42,021 nucleotides of DNA from Rubrobacteraceae bacterium. Lineage in GTDB: Bacteria > Actinomycetota > Rubrobacteria > Rubrobacterales > Rubrobacteraceae. Where the stretch lies: positions 1-42,021 of the forward strand of contig JAUJNO010000001.1 of the NCBI GenBank assembly GCA_030448125.1. The letters are read 5' to 3'. Below are positions 10,341 through 17,126 of the stretch, piece after piece. Position 1 is the stretch's first letter; each line of letters starts with the position of its first letter. The position numbers and the translations under genes were made by a program. A model generated the notes under the pieces. The model was not told the origin of the DNA and made no database searches. It saw only the letters and a program-made list of their open reading frames with translations.

Positions 10341-10747
10341 CTCAGATCAAACGGCTCTAATGCCCCTTCTCTCCCCCGGAGCCAGCGACCCGGCTCGAGG
10401 AGCAGCAGCCCGAGGACGAAGAGCAGCCCCGCTGTAACGATGCCATCCAGAACCACCTCGCTGAGTTCGACGGCAACGAGAGAGCCTGTGATGGTACCTA
10501 ACGCCACGAGTACCGATATCCAACCGCCCTTTCGCCAGTCGAGGAGGCCCTGACGATAGAAGCTGACGGCGCCCACCAGCCCCAGCGCGACGACGCTCAA
10601 CCGGTTCGTGCCGTTGGCTACGTGTTCGGGCAAACCCAAAAGCTCGAGCGCGGGCAGCGTGACGGCCGAGCCGTTACTCGCCAGGGTACTGATAAAACCC
10701 CCGACAATGCCCACTACGGCGGCTAGTAATAACTCCAGCCATCCCAT
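10336..10747 (-). pseudogene. N-terminal half of the split TauE/SafE permease
   Basis: ATG 10747, with CGGAGGAT just upstream, opens MGWLELLLAAVVGIVGGFIS and then VTLPALELLGLPEHVANGTN, the standard first half of TauE/SafE anion permeases with four hydrophobic segments. The frame runs through LLLLEPGRWLRGREGALEPF and then passes at about 10336 into the IS30 end. About 137 residues are genuine; the open frame continues to 9866 only by chance. The missing half is at 9060-9425. An apparently separate TauE/SafE gene is at 34706-35464. Confidence 0.82.
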
Positions 10748-10825
10748 ATATCCTCCGCCTGGCTTTGTACAAAGAGCGAACGGCCTGCACAGAAAGCCTC
10801 ATTGCCGGCAACCGCATCGTCCAAC

Positions 10826-11356
10826 TCACGCGTGAGGGTAGCCGTGCGCCGCCCTTTGCACCCAGAGTACGTAGCCCAGCGCCAACCAGACGACGCTCAT
10901 CACCACAACTCCCGGGTAACCTCCAAAGTCGCTCTCCGCACGCAAGACACTCCTAGCGACCGCCGTGAGCGGTAAGGCGATGATGAGTGCCACGCCGCGA
11001 GCGGGGCAGCACCCCCGCTCGCGGCGTGGCGATGCCCAAGAGCACGAAACCGACGAGCATGAGCAGCGCGCCCCCAGGAAGGCGAGCCACGCGAAGGAAG
11101 CGGTCCCTACCACGAGAGCCGCCGTGCCGACGGTGCTCCCGACTATCCTGGCGGGGAGTATCAGAGAGCCCGCCCTCCCCAGCAGACCGTAAATCCCCGC
11201 TACGGTGACCAGCGCGAGCAGCCACGCGCTGACAAAGACAGCGTCCAGGAATGAATACGGACCCCTTATCGCTAAAGAGAGGGCGCTCGACAGCACGAAA
11301 ACACCACCGGTTACCATGCCCGCTAACCCACCCCACCGGACGATATCCAAAGGCAC
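10826..11356 (-). pseudogene. Four-helix membrane protein with paired frameshifts
   Basis: GTG 11356, preceded by AAGGAGG at good spacing, opens MPLDIVRWGGLAGMVTGGVF. The frame continues through a helix ending ASFAWLAFLG; near 11071 (a C5 run) the good sequence moves to another frame, LLMLVGFVLLGIATPRAGVL, and near 11020 it returns to the first frame, ALIIALPLTAVARSVLRAES, ending at 10826. Repaired, it is about 176 residues with five or six hydrophobic spans. The second shift lies inside a perfect 18-bp hairpin (10989-11030), a place where base calls commonly fail. Function unknown. Confidence 0.6.
10989..11030. repeat. Perfect 18-bp hairpin inside a coding region
   Basis: Arms 10989-11006 and 11013-11030 are exact inverted repeats around a six-base loop and are almost pure G+C. 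It lies within the membrane-protein gene and coincides with the point where the reading frame returns, so it may be linked to the frameshift, biologically or as an artefact. Confidence 0.85.
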
Positions 11357-11482
11357 GGCCGCGTCCTCCTTACTCGCTCGGTTCCTCGTTAGGGCGCTTC
11401 TTCGTCTATGAAGACGGACGTACCCCACATCGTCCTCATCGAGAGGCAGATCTTTTCGTACCGCGGCCTCTGCCGATGCTGG

Positions 11483-12022
11483 TCACCGGGCTTGTCCTAC
11501 AGGCCGTTCCCTGTCGGCCAACGCGGCTCGTGCTCGCCCCGTGTACCGGGAGTACGCTAGCAGGGAGATGAGGAGCAGCGGGCCTATGATGTCCATGTAG
11601 AACACCACTCCTGCGTTACCGGGATTGTAGTTACCTTCATTCACTATCTCCACGACGTGTATCGTAGCGGCGCCGAGCAGCCAGATGGACGTTGCGACCA
11701 CGGCGGCGGTCCAGAAGTTGCCCCGGATCCAGTAGGAGAGTATCCCCAAAGCAGCGATGGCGAGGTTCGCTACCGCTACCTCGGTCTGGAATGGGTTGCC
11801 CGCCGGCCATCCGATGGACTCCGCGACCTCATTGGCGGCGAACGTGTGGCCCATGAACGCGTAGAGCCCCCCGAAACCCGTGTTTATCACGAGAAGCCAG
11901 AGCAGCAGGATCTCCGCTACTCGCCCACCCGTCCGCGGCTGCTTGTCCCGGAAGATATGCACACCCGCGACGACAAAGCTAAGAACGAAAAGAACTATAA
12001 AGACAACCATCCGCCGCTCCAC
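11483..12022 (-). CDS. DUF6790-type integral membrane protein
   Basis: A 179-residue protein with five or six membrane spans: FIVLFVLSFVVAGVHI, VAEILLLWLLVINTGFGGLY, VAVANLAIAALGILSYW, FWTAAVVATSIWLLGAATIH and VVFYMDIIGPLLLISLLAY. The block GWPAGNPFQTEVAVANLAIA is characteristic of a family annotated as DUF6790; its role is unknown. GTG 12022 has GAGGAAGG close upstream; ATG 12010 is an alternative. It precedes the frameshifted membrane gene on the same strand by 126 bases. Confidence 0.75.
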   Translation of the reverse strand: MERRMVVFIVLFVLSFVVAGVHIFRDKQPRTGGRVAEILLLWLLVINTGFGGLYAFMGHTFAANEVAESIGWPAGNPFQTEVAVANLAIAALGILSYWIRGNFWTAAVVATSIWLLGAATIHVVEIVNEGNYNPGNAGVVFYMDIIGPLLLISLLAYSRYTGRARAALADRERPVGQAR

Positions 12023-12279
12023 CCTTCCTCACCATGCTCGTTTGCCAACCATACTTCAACTATACCCCCACAACCTGGATACCGGAATACCTAACCACGA
12101 AAGGCTCGTATCGGAGAACTCGATCTTCTCTCGGAGGCTCCGAGCGATCGGAGTAATGCCGACGGGGCATCGACGTCAAGGAGACTATATCCGAGCGTCG
12201 GAGTCCGGGTGTACTATAAGGTCGGCACTTACGTACCGGCCGGCCGCAAGGAGAGTAGCCGGCGAGAGAGGAGAGCAGC

Positions 12280-13071
12280 ATGGCACTGACCGTGGGGACC
12301 GGACCGTTCGGCAAACACAGCACCGGCACGTTTAACTTCGAGGTTGCGGCGCCCAAAGGACATGCCCTGTACTTCGAGGACTCTCCGAAGCGGGTGCGGG
12401 CCGTCTTGGGCGGCGAGACTGTTGTCGACAGCCGCTCGGTCAAGCTCATGCACGAGACCGGGCACCTGCCCGTCTACTACTTCCCGGAGGAGGACATCCG
12501 CCAGGACCTCCTGGAACCGAGCGACCACACGACCCACTGCCCGTTCAAGGGCGACGCCTCCTACCGGTCGGTCCGGGTCGGGGACCGGGTCGCCGAGAAC
12601 GCGGTGTGGGGCTACCCCGAGCCGGAGGAACATTTCGCGCCGCTCGCCGGTTACGCCGCCTTTTACTGGGAGAAGATGGACGCGTGGTACGAGGAGGACG
12701 AGGAGGTCATCGGCCACCCCCACGATCCCTACCACCGGGTGGACGTTCTCGAGAGCTCCCGGCACGTCAAGGTAAGCGTGAACGGGGAGGTCCTCGCGGA
12801 GACGGATCGGCCGAAGATACTCTTCGAGACCGGCTTGCCGCCGCGCTACTACATCCCGCCGGAGGATGTCCGCGCCGAGCTGCTCGTCCCGAGCGAGACA
12901 AAGACCATCTGCCCGTACAAGGGGGTCGCGTCGTACCGATCGGCGCGGACGAACGGCGAGGCCGTCGAGGACCTCGTCTGGTACTACCCGGAGCCCCTGC
13001 CCGAAGCCCAGAAGGTCAGGGACCACCTGTGCTTCTACGACAAAAAGGTCGAGCTCGAGGTCGACGGCTGA
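12280..13071 (+). CDS. Protein with two tandem DUF427 domains
   Basis: A 263-residue protein made of two DUF427 repeats. The first (about 35-135) contains VVDSRSVKLMHETGHLPVYY and THCPFKGDASYRSVRV; the second (about 155-258) contains ILFETGLPPRYYIPPEDVRA and TICPYKGVASYRSAR. Cys-Pro-Phe/Tyr-Lys-Gly is the family hallmark in both. The DUF427 fold is a small beta structure of unknown activity. GAGAGGAGAGC precedes ATG 12280. It is monocistronic and convergent with the VOC gene, with a repeat element between them. Confidence 0.92.
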   Translation: MALTVGTGPFGKHSTGTFNFEVAAPKGHALYFEDSPKRVRAVLGGETVVDSRSVKLMHETGHLPVYYFPEEDIRQDLLEPSDHTTHCPFKGDASYRSVRVGDRVAENAVWGYPEPEEHFAPLAGYAAFYWEKMDAWYEEDEEVIGHPHDPYHRVDVLESSRHVKVSVNGEVLAETDRPKILFETGLPPRYYIPPEDVRAELLVPSETKTICPYKGVASYRSARTNGEAVEDLVWYYPEPLPEAQKVRDHLCFYDKKVELEVDG

Positions 13072-13077
13072 CGGTTT

Positions 13078-13279
13078 CTAGCTTTCAGCGGTCAGCGATC
13101 AGCTCTCAGCAAGGGGACGAGGACGGAGCCGCCTTGCATTGTACGCGTCCTGGCTGGATCGCTCCGTCGCGCCCGGTATCCTTCTTGCCGGTCTCTTTCA
13201 AATGCCCGGTACCGATTGATCGCGCGGCGCTCCGAGCAACGCAGGAGCAAAAAGCTGACGGCTGAAAGCTGATAGCTCT
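13078..13279. repeat. Intergenic inverted-repeat element 1 (AGCTTTCAGC family)
   Basis: About 200 bases fill the space between two convergent genes. The left arm carries CTAGCTTTCAGCGGTCAGC and the right arm AGCTGACGGCTGAAAGCTGA, so the ends are inverted copies of an AGCTTTCAGC-type unit. Inside, GACGGAGC and GCTCCGTC form a further inverted pair. There is no reading frame of note. Two related elements lie at 16365 and 21606. Confidence 0.7.
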
Positions 13280-13720
13280 TTAAGTCAGGCCCTTTCTCCG
13301 CAGCTCCTCGAGGGCCTTCTCCGTCTTCTTCAGGCCGCCCAGGTCCATGCCCCTCAGCACCTCAGGCGACTTGGTGAACTGGACTTCGCCGTACTCGACC
13401 ACCTGCCAGCGGTTTCCCCACGGGTCGAGGAAGTCCAGGCCCCTGCCCGGCAGTATCTCGACGCCCGCCTCCCTCAAAGCCCGCCGGACGGCCCTCTTGT
13501 CGTCCACCACGAGCCCGACGTGGCGGTGATCGTCTGTGGGCCCCGGCCTGCCTTCGGAGAGGGCGATGAACTGGTCGCCGGCGTCGATGAACGCCATCCC
13601 GCGCCCGCGCCCGCGCAACTCTACCTCGAAGATGCGCCCGTAAAAGTCGAGGGCCTCCTCAATATCGCCGACCACGACAGCTACGTGGTTGAACCCGACC
13701 AGCCTGGCGCGTGACGTCAT
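13280..13720 (-). CDS. VOC-family (glyoxalase fold) protein
   Basis: A 146-residue vicinal-oxygen-chelate protein. Paired beta-alpha-beta-beta-beta modules are seen: FNHVAVVVGDIEEALDFYGR (first metal His) and DHRHVGLVVDDKRAVRRAL (second His), with the acid ligand likely in RWQVVEYGEVQF. FLDPWGNRWQ is typical of the family. The C-terminal tail of about 25 residues (GLKKTEKALEELRRKGL) is an extra amphipathic helix. The reaction cannot be assigned. ATG 13720 has TAGCAT six bases upstream and no ribosome site, suggesting a leaderless mRNA. Confidence 0.85.
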   Translation of the reverse strand: MTSRARLVGFNHVAVVVGDIEEALDFYGRIFEVELRGRGRGMAFIDAGDQFIALSEGRPGPTDDHRHVGLVVDDKRAVRRALREAGVEILPGRGLDFLDPWGNRWQVVEYGEVQFTKSPEVLRGMDLGGLKKTEKALEELRRKGLT

Positions 13721-13846
13721 ACCAGCATGCTACAGCACCACCGACTCGCGGGCCGAGCACCCCTTCGATGGTCCCGAAAGCCGCCCGGAAGCCATCGGGC
13801 GCGGCCGATCATCCCGGCGAACCGCGACGTTCCGGTGTATGTGCGA

Positions 13847-13852
13847 TATCCT
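13847..13852 (+). promoter_or_regulatory. -10 box TATCCT, leaderless start of signal peptidase
   Basis: TATCCT is followed by exactly eight bases and then GTG 13861. The same hexamer at the same distance precedes two of the signal peptidase genes at 32.5 and 33.7 kb. The -35 box GAGCTT seen there is not present here. Confidence 0.55.
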
Positions 13853-13860
13853 CTGCCACC

Positions 13861-14547
13861 GTGGGTTACGAAAGTTTCCATGAACGTTTCTCGACGAGCA
13901 CCAGAGAGCGAGAAGGTTCCATAGGCCGGTCCTCGGAGGGCGAGGGGGTTCGCGAGAGCTTCCACGGCCGGTTTTCGACTACCACAAAGGAGCCCTTCGG
14001 GATCTCCGGGAAAGAATGGGGTCCCTGGACGCTCTTCATGATGCTGGTCGTGGCCGTAGATCTGGTCTTCGGTTTTGTCCGTCCCTTCGTCGTGGAGCCG
14101 ATGCGTGTCCCGTCCGCGAGCATGGCCCCGACGTTGCAACCAGGAGACCGCGTCCTGACCAACAAGTTCGTCTACGACTTTACGGACCCTGGGAAGGGGG
14201 ACCTCGTGGTCTTCGAGAGCGTCGATAAGAAAAAGGACGAAGAGATCGTAAAACGGGTCGTAGGGCTTCCGGGAGACGAGATCTCGGTACAACAAGGCGT
14301 CCTGCTCGTGAACGGCGAGCCACCATACGAACCTTACGTGGCCACCCAACAGAGCCCCACCGCCCAAAATACACCCGGCGTCGACTCCTTCGGCCCTATG
14401 ATCGTGCCCCAGAACCACGTCTTTGTCATGGGAGATAACCGGACGAACTCCTACGACTCTCGCTTCTTCGGCCCCATACCGGAAGAGAACCTCGTCGGAG
14501 AGGTCTCCTCGCGCTTCTGGCCACCAAGCCGGCTCGGTACTCCCTAA
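13861..14547 (+). CDS. lepB: Signal peptidase I with serine-rich repeated N-terminus
   Basis: Membrane-bound serine protease that removes signal peptides from exported proteins. The 228-residue product has one membrane span (WTLFMMLVVAVDLVFGFVRP), the catalytic Ser87 in VPSASMAPTLQPGD, the general base Lys131 in EEIVKRVVGLPGD and box E, FVMGDNRTNSYDSRFFG. GTG 13861 is chosen because it follows TATCCT by eight bases (leaderless); a longer in-frame opening to 13711 lies over the VOC gene's own start. The cytoplasmic N-terminus holds an internal duplication, ESFHERFSTSTRE and ESFHGRFSTTTKE. It is more divergent than the four tandem paralogues at 31-34 kb. Confidence 0.93.
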   Translation: MGYESFHERFSTSTREREGSIGRSSEGEGVRESFHGRFSTTTKEPFGISGKEWGPWTLFMMLVVAVDLVFGFVRPFVVEPMRVPSASMAPTLQPGDRVLTNKFVYDFTDPGKGDLVVFESVDKKKDEEIVKRVVGLPGDEISVQQGVLLVNGEPPYEPYVATQQSPTAQNTPGVDSFGPMIVPQNHVFVMGDNRTNSYDSRFFGPIPEENLVGEVSSRFWPPSRLGTP

Positions 14548-14638
14548 CCCACACAACACAAGCATCAAACAAGACCGTCTACCAGGTTTACTCCAGGTTA
14601 AACGGTGAGGCGACAGAGGAAAACAAGCCGTTTTTATA

Positions 14639-14764
14639 TTAAGAAATATTAATATCTCTCGTTAGGCACATAGAGAGAATCTGGCTTACGTAAGAGGAAA
14701 ACGAACTCTGCACTCGTTCTCCAGAAGTAGCGTAGGTGTTGCGTTCACGTTACCAGGCTGTTAC
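14639..14764 (+). promoter_or_regulatory. Upstream control region of first rlpA-like gene, triple GTTAC box
   Basis: An AT-rich block TTAAGAAATATTAATAT starts at 14639. Exactly 99 bases later come three phased boxes: GTTGC (14738), GTTAC (14749) and GTTAC (14760), each 11 bases apart, so on one DNA face. Read on the other strand this is GTAAC-N6-GTAAC, resembling the direct repeats reported for the MtrA response regulator of actinobacteria, which controls cell-wall hydrolases. CGCCGTCCTA follows. The whole arrangement is repeated before the second gene at 15706-15831. Confidence 0.72.
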
Positions 14765-14919
14765 GTTCTGCGCCGTCCTACATGGAGGGGGGCTCCCAGG
14801 GGCCGCCTAGAGACGCGGGCTAGTAGAAGGAAGCCTTTGTAGTTATACGACGAGTGTTGTGAATGTCCCATGCCAGGCGCTGGGGCCAGGAAACGTTACT
14901 ACGCTAGAGGGGGAATCTT
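14765..14919 (+). promoter_or_regulatory. Long 5' leader of first rlpA-like gene
   Basis: About 155 bases lie between the GTTAC boxes and TTG 14920, whereas the second gene has only 44. The segment is G-rich and contains further short inverted pairs and one more CGTTAC at 14893. I compared it with the cyclic-di-AMP (ydaO) riboswitch, often found before such genes, and its conserved boxes are not visible. Confidence 0.35.
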
Positions 14920-15396
14920 TTGGCTGCACTGAATCTGAACGTGAAGAAATTACTGGTGGTCGCGGTCTTGGGGGCCGTCTTGTTCGTTGGCTCGTTCGCG
15001 GTTTCGGACAGGATCAACGCCTACGACATCTTCTGCGACCCAACCGCCGTCTGGTACGACGTGTTCGGGGTGGAGCAGTGCGGGCCCATCGGCGGGGTCC
15101 CGGAGACGCCCCTGGGGGGCGAGCTCTGGATGGCTTCTTACTACGGCTACTCGCACGCGGGGCTACCGACGGCCAGCGGCGAGCCCTTCAGCCCGGAGGG
15201 ATACACGGCGGCCCACAAGACCCTGCCTTTCGGCACGCAGCTGCGCGTGGGCTATGGCGGCAACTCCACCGTGGTTACCGTCAACGACAGGGGTCCCTAC
15301 ATCGACGGCCGCGACATCGACCTCTCCCAGGCCGCGGCCGAGACCATAGGACTGACCGGCCCCGGCGTCGCCCCGGTGGAGGTTGCCGTACTGTAA
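14920..15396 (+). CDS. Secreted RlpA-like double-psi beta-barrel protein 1
   Basis: Exported cell-wall protein of 158 residues. The N-terminus is a signal peptide or anchor (VKKLLVVAVLGAVLFVGSFA). From residue about 70 the RlpA-type barrel follows: MASYYGYSHAGLPTASGEPF, TAAHKTLPFGTQLRV and VTVNDRGPYIDGRDIDLS. RlpA proteins are lytic transglycosylases or septal wall-binding proteins; the Asp of NDRGPY and the GE motif are kept. TTG 14920 follows GAGGGGGAATC. Two Cys in the linker (FCDP, EQCGP) could form a disulfide. It is paralogous to the next gene and probably arose with it by duplication. Confidence 0.9.
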   Translation: MAALNLNVKKLLVVAVLGAVLFVGSFAVSDRINAYDIFCDPTAVWYDVFGVEQCGPIGGVPETPLGGELWMASYYGYSHAGLPTASGEPFSPEGYTAAHKTLPFGTQLRVGYGGNSTVVTVNDRGPYIDGRDIDLSQAAAETIGLTGPGVAPVEVAVL

Positions 15397-15456
15397 CGCC
15401 CGTCCCGTCGCTCCGACTTTCGTAGAGGCAAGCGGAAGTTGACGATACGAGGATAC

Positions 15457-15495
15457 GCCCCGGAGCCCGAACTGAACTCGGGCTCCGGGGCATTC
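15457..15495 (+). terminator. Terminator hairpin after first rlpA-like gene
   Basis: Arms 15457-15470 and 15478-15491 are a perfect 14-bp inverted repeat (GCCCCGGAGCCCGA) with a seven-base loop. Only a weak T stretch (ATTCT) follows, so termination may be partial. Confidence 0.7.
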
Positions 15496-15508
15496 TCGCG
15501 CCCGATGG

Positions 15509-15536
15509 TCGTTACGGGTAGTCGTTACCCGTAACG
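15509..15536. promoter_or_regulatory. 12-bp palindrome built of GTTAC/GTAAC units
   Basis: TCGTTACGGGTA and its exact inverse flank a five-base centre. It contains GTTAC twice and GTAAC once, the same pentamer as the phased boxes before both rlpA-like genes, so it may be another binding site for the same regulator. It lies between the terminator of the first gene and the promoter of the second. From 15540 to 15700 I see nothing further. Confidence 0.5.
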
Positions 15537-15705
15537 ATACGGCGACCACGGCCGATCTTCCGGGCCGCTGTCCTGATCCTCTCCAACCAACCCGGCACGG
15601 GGAGCCCTACCTCGTGCCTCAACACCACAAGAATAGAACTAGCTGATCCCGCAGGTGCTCCGGAGCTACCCGGGAAGAACCACGCCATATACACGAAAAA
15701 TAATG

Positions 15706-15831
15706 TTAAGAAAAATTAAGATTATTTGTCCAGAGAAGCCAGAGTTTTTGGCTTTTGTATAAGAAAAATCAGATTTTAGTACGCTCGTGTGGAGTAACGA
15801 TAGCGTTGCGCAGACGTTACGAAATTGTTAC
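15706..15831 (+). promoter_or_regulatory. Upstream control region of second rlpA-like gene, triple GTTAC box
   Basis: TTAAGAAAAATTAAGAT starts at 15706, and exactly 99 bases on are GTTGC (15805), GTTAC (15816) and GTTAC (15827), again 11 bases apart. Between them GGCTTTTGTATAAG matches GGCTTACGTAAGAG of the first copy, and CGCCGTCATA follows as in the first. The region was duplicated along with the gene, and the boxes have been kept while the rest drifted. Confidence 0.72.
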
Positions 15832-15875
15832 GGTCCTCGCCGTCATAGGATGTTACGCCGCAGAAGGGTAGGTTC

Positions 15876-16364
15876 TTGGTGAAGAGAGCATCGCTGGTCG
15901 TGTCCTTCTGGGTAGCCTCTATTGTGGTCCTGGCTATGATCGATGTGCGTGCGAACCCGTATACCGGCGTTATTGACCCGTTCGGGGTTACGCAGTACGG
16001 GGAAGCTCCTCCGGCCGAGGCCCCGCAGTACGGAGGAGCTCTCCAGTACGACATCGTCGAAGCTCCTCAGTACGGTATCGCTGAGGGTCAGATCATGATG
16101 GCCTCTTACTACGACTACTCGCACGCGGGGAGCCCGACGGCCAGCGGCGAGCCCTACGATCCGGGAAGTTTTACGGCCGCCCACAGGACCATGCCCTTCG
16201 GTACACAGCTACTCGTCAGCCACGGCGGCAACTCTGTTCAGGTCACCGTCAACGACAGGGGTCCCTACGCCGACGGCCTCGATATCGACCTCTCCGGGGC
16301 CGCGGCCGACGCGATAGGACTGACCAGCCTCGGCGTCGCCCCGGTCGAAGTCGTAGTTTTATAG
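15876..16364 (+). CDS. Secreted RlpA-like double-psi beta-barrel protein 2
   Basis: A 162-residue exported paralogue of the preceding gene. It has a signal peptide (LVVSFWVASIVVLAMIDVRA), a linker with two APQYG repeats plus related VTQYG and LQYD, then the barrel: MASYYDYSHAGSPTASGEPY, TAAHRTMPFGTQLLV and VTVNDRGPYADGLDIDLS. The linker differs completely from that of protein 1 while the barrel is strongly conserved, which suggests different tethering or partners for the same wall-directed domain. TTG 15876 follows GAAGGGTAGG; GTG 15879 is an alternative. Expression is likely governed by the GTTAC boxes 44 bases upstream. Confidence 0.9.
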   Translation: MVKRASLVVSFWVASIVVLAMIDVRANPYTGVIDPFGVTQYGEAPPAEAPQYGGALQYDIVEAPQYGIAEGQIMMASYYDYSHAGSPTASGEPYDPGSFTAAHRTMPFGTQLLVSHGGNSVQVTVNDRGPYADGLDIDLSGAAADAIGLTSLGVAPVEVVVL

Positions 16365-16538
16365 TTGTTAGTTTTTAGTTGTCAGTTTGAGGGCTAGGTC
16401 GTGCGATGGTCTGCTGGGAGAGTAGAGATTGTGGGCACAGAGACGCCCCGCCGATTACGGCGGGGCGTCTCCTTTCTGCTGTTACCGTTGTGTGGTTGTC
16501 GAGTCGAGTATCGGCCGTCAACAACCGAAAACTGATAA
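16365..16538. repeat. Intergenic inverted-repeat element 3 (GTTGTTAGTTTTTAG family)
   Basis: It fills the gap between the convergent rlpA-like and leuD genes. The left end TAGTTGTTAGTTTTTAGTTG begins at the stop codon of one gene; the right end CGAAAACTGATAACTACAAC reaches the stop of the other and is its inverted partner. The left end is nearly identical to that of the element at 21606. Confidence 0.68.
16441..16470. terminator. Bidirectional terminator-like hairpin
   Basis: Arms 16441-16453 and 16458-16470 (AGACGCCCCGCCG and its inverse) form a perfect 13-bp stem with a four-base loop, between two convergent genes. CCTTTCTGCT follows on the plus side; there is no true T-run on either side. 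Confidence 0.7.
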
Positions 16539-17126
16539 CTACAACACCTTTGGCAGGTACGACGGGCGGGATTTCTCGAAGGCTTCGAGGTCATCCTCGT
16601 GCGTGAGCGTCGCGCCGATGTCGTCGAGGCCTTCCATAAGCCGCTGGCGGGTGAAGTCGTCCATCTCGAACGTCTCGTACACGTTGGGACCCGTGACCAC
16701 GCGCTCCGTGAGCTCGACGGTGATCACGGTCTGCGGGTCTTCGCGTACGGCATCGAGGAGCTTCTTTACGGTCTCCTCCGGCAGTTCCACGGCCAGAAGA
16801 CCTATCTTCGCGCAGTTGTTCTTGAAGATGTCGGCGAAGGAGGGAGCGATGATCGCGCCGAAGCCGTAGTCCTGCAGCGCCCACGGCGCGTGCTCGCGGC
16901 TCGAACCGCTGCCGAAGTTCTCTCCCGCGAGCAAGACGACCGCGCTCTCGTGCTCGGCTTTGTTCATTACGAAGTCCGGGTCCTCACGCCACTCGGAGAA
17001 CAGGAACTGCCCAAAGCCGGTGCGCTCGATGCGCTTGAGAGCGTCGCTGGGTACGATCTGGTCGGTGTCCACGTCGGAGTAGCCTAAAGGCAGCGCCTTA
17101 CCGACGACGCGCTCGACCGGCTGCAT
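16539..17126 (-). CDS. leuD: 3-isopropylmalate dehydratase small subunit
   Basis: Swivel-domain subunit of isopropylmalate isomerase in leucine biosynthesis; it works as a heterodimer with LeuC. The 195-residue length is normal. Signatures: GYSDVDTDQIVPSDALKRIE, LLAGENFGSGSSREHAPWAL (substrate-binding loop) and GFGAIIAPSFADIFKNNCAK. ATG 17126 shares its A with the TAA stop of the repaired leuC frame (TAATG), so the pair is translationally coupled. Confidence 0.96.
   Translation of the reverse strand: MQPVERVVGKALPLGYSDVDTDQIVPSDALKRIERTGFGQFLFSEWREDPDFVMNKAEHESAVVLLAGENFGSGSSREHAPWALQDYGFGAIIAPSFADIFKNNCAKIGLLAVELPEETVKKLLDAVREDPQTVITVELTERVVTGPNVYETFEMDDFTRQRLMEGLDDIGATLTHEDDLEAFEKSRPSYLPKVL

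Noticed and set aside
9866..10747. Single intact 293-residue permease
   Set aside because: Only the first 137 residues are permease; the remainder is IS30 sequence that happens to stay open.
11999..12279. Gap before the double-DUF427 gene searched for an operator
   Set aside because: Only scattered short inverted pairs and TATAAG at about 12215; nothing above background apart from the ribosome site.
14765..14919. Possible cyclic-di-AMP (ydaO) riboswitch before an rlpA-like gene
   Set aside because: Genes of this type often have one, but the conserved GGGGAACC, GGGGTGAAT and GGGTAGGG boxes are not there.
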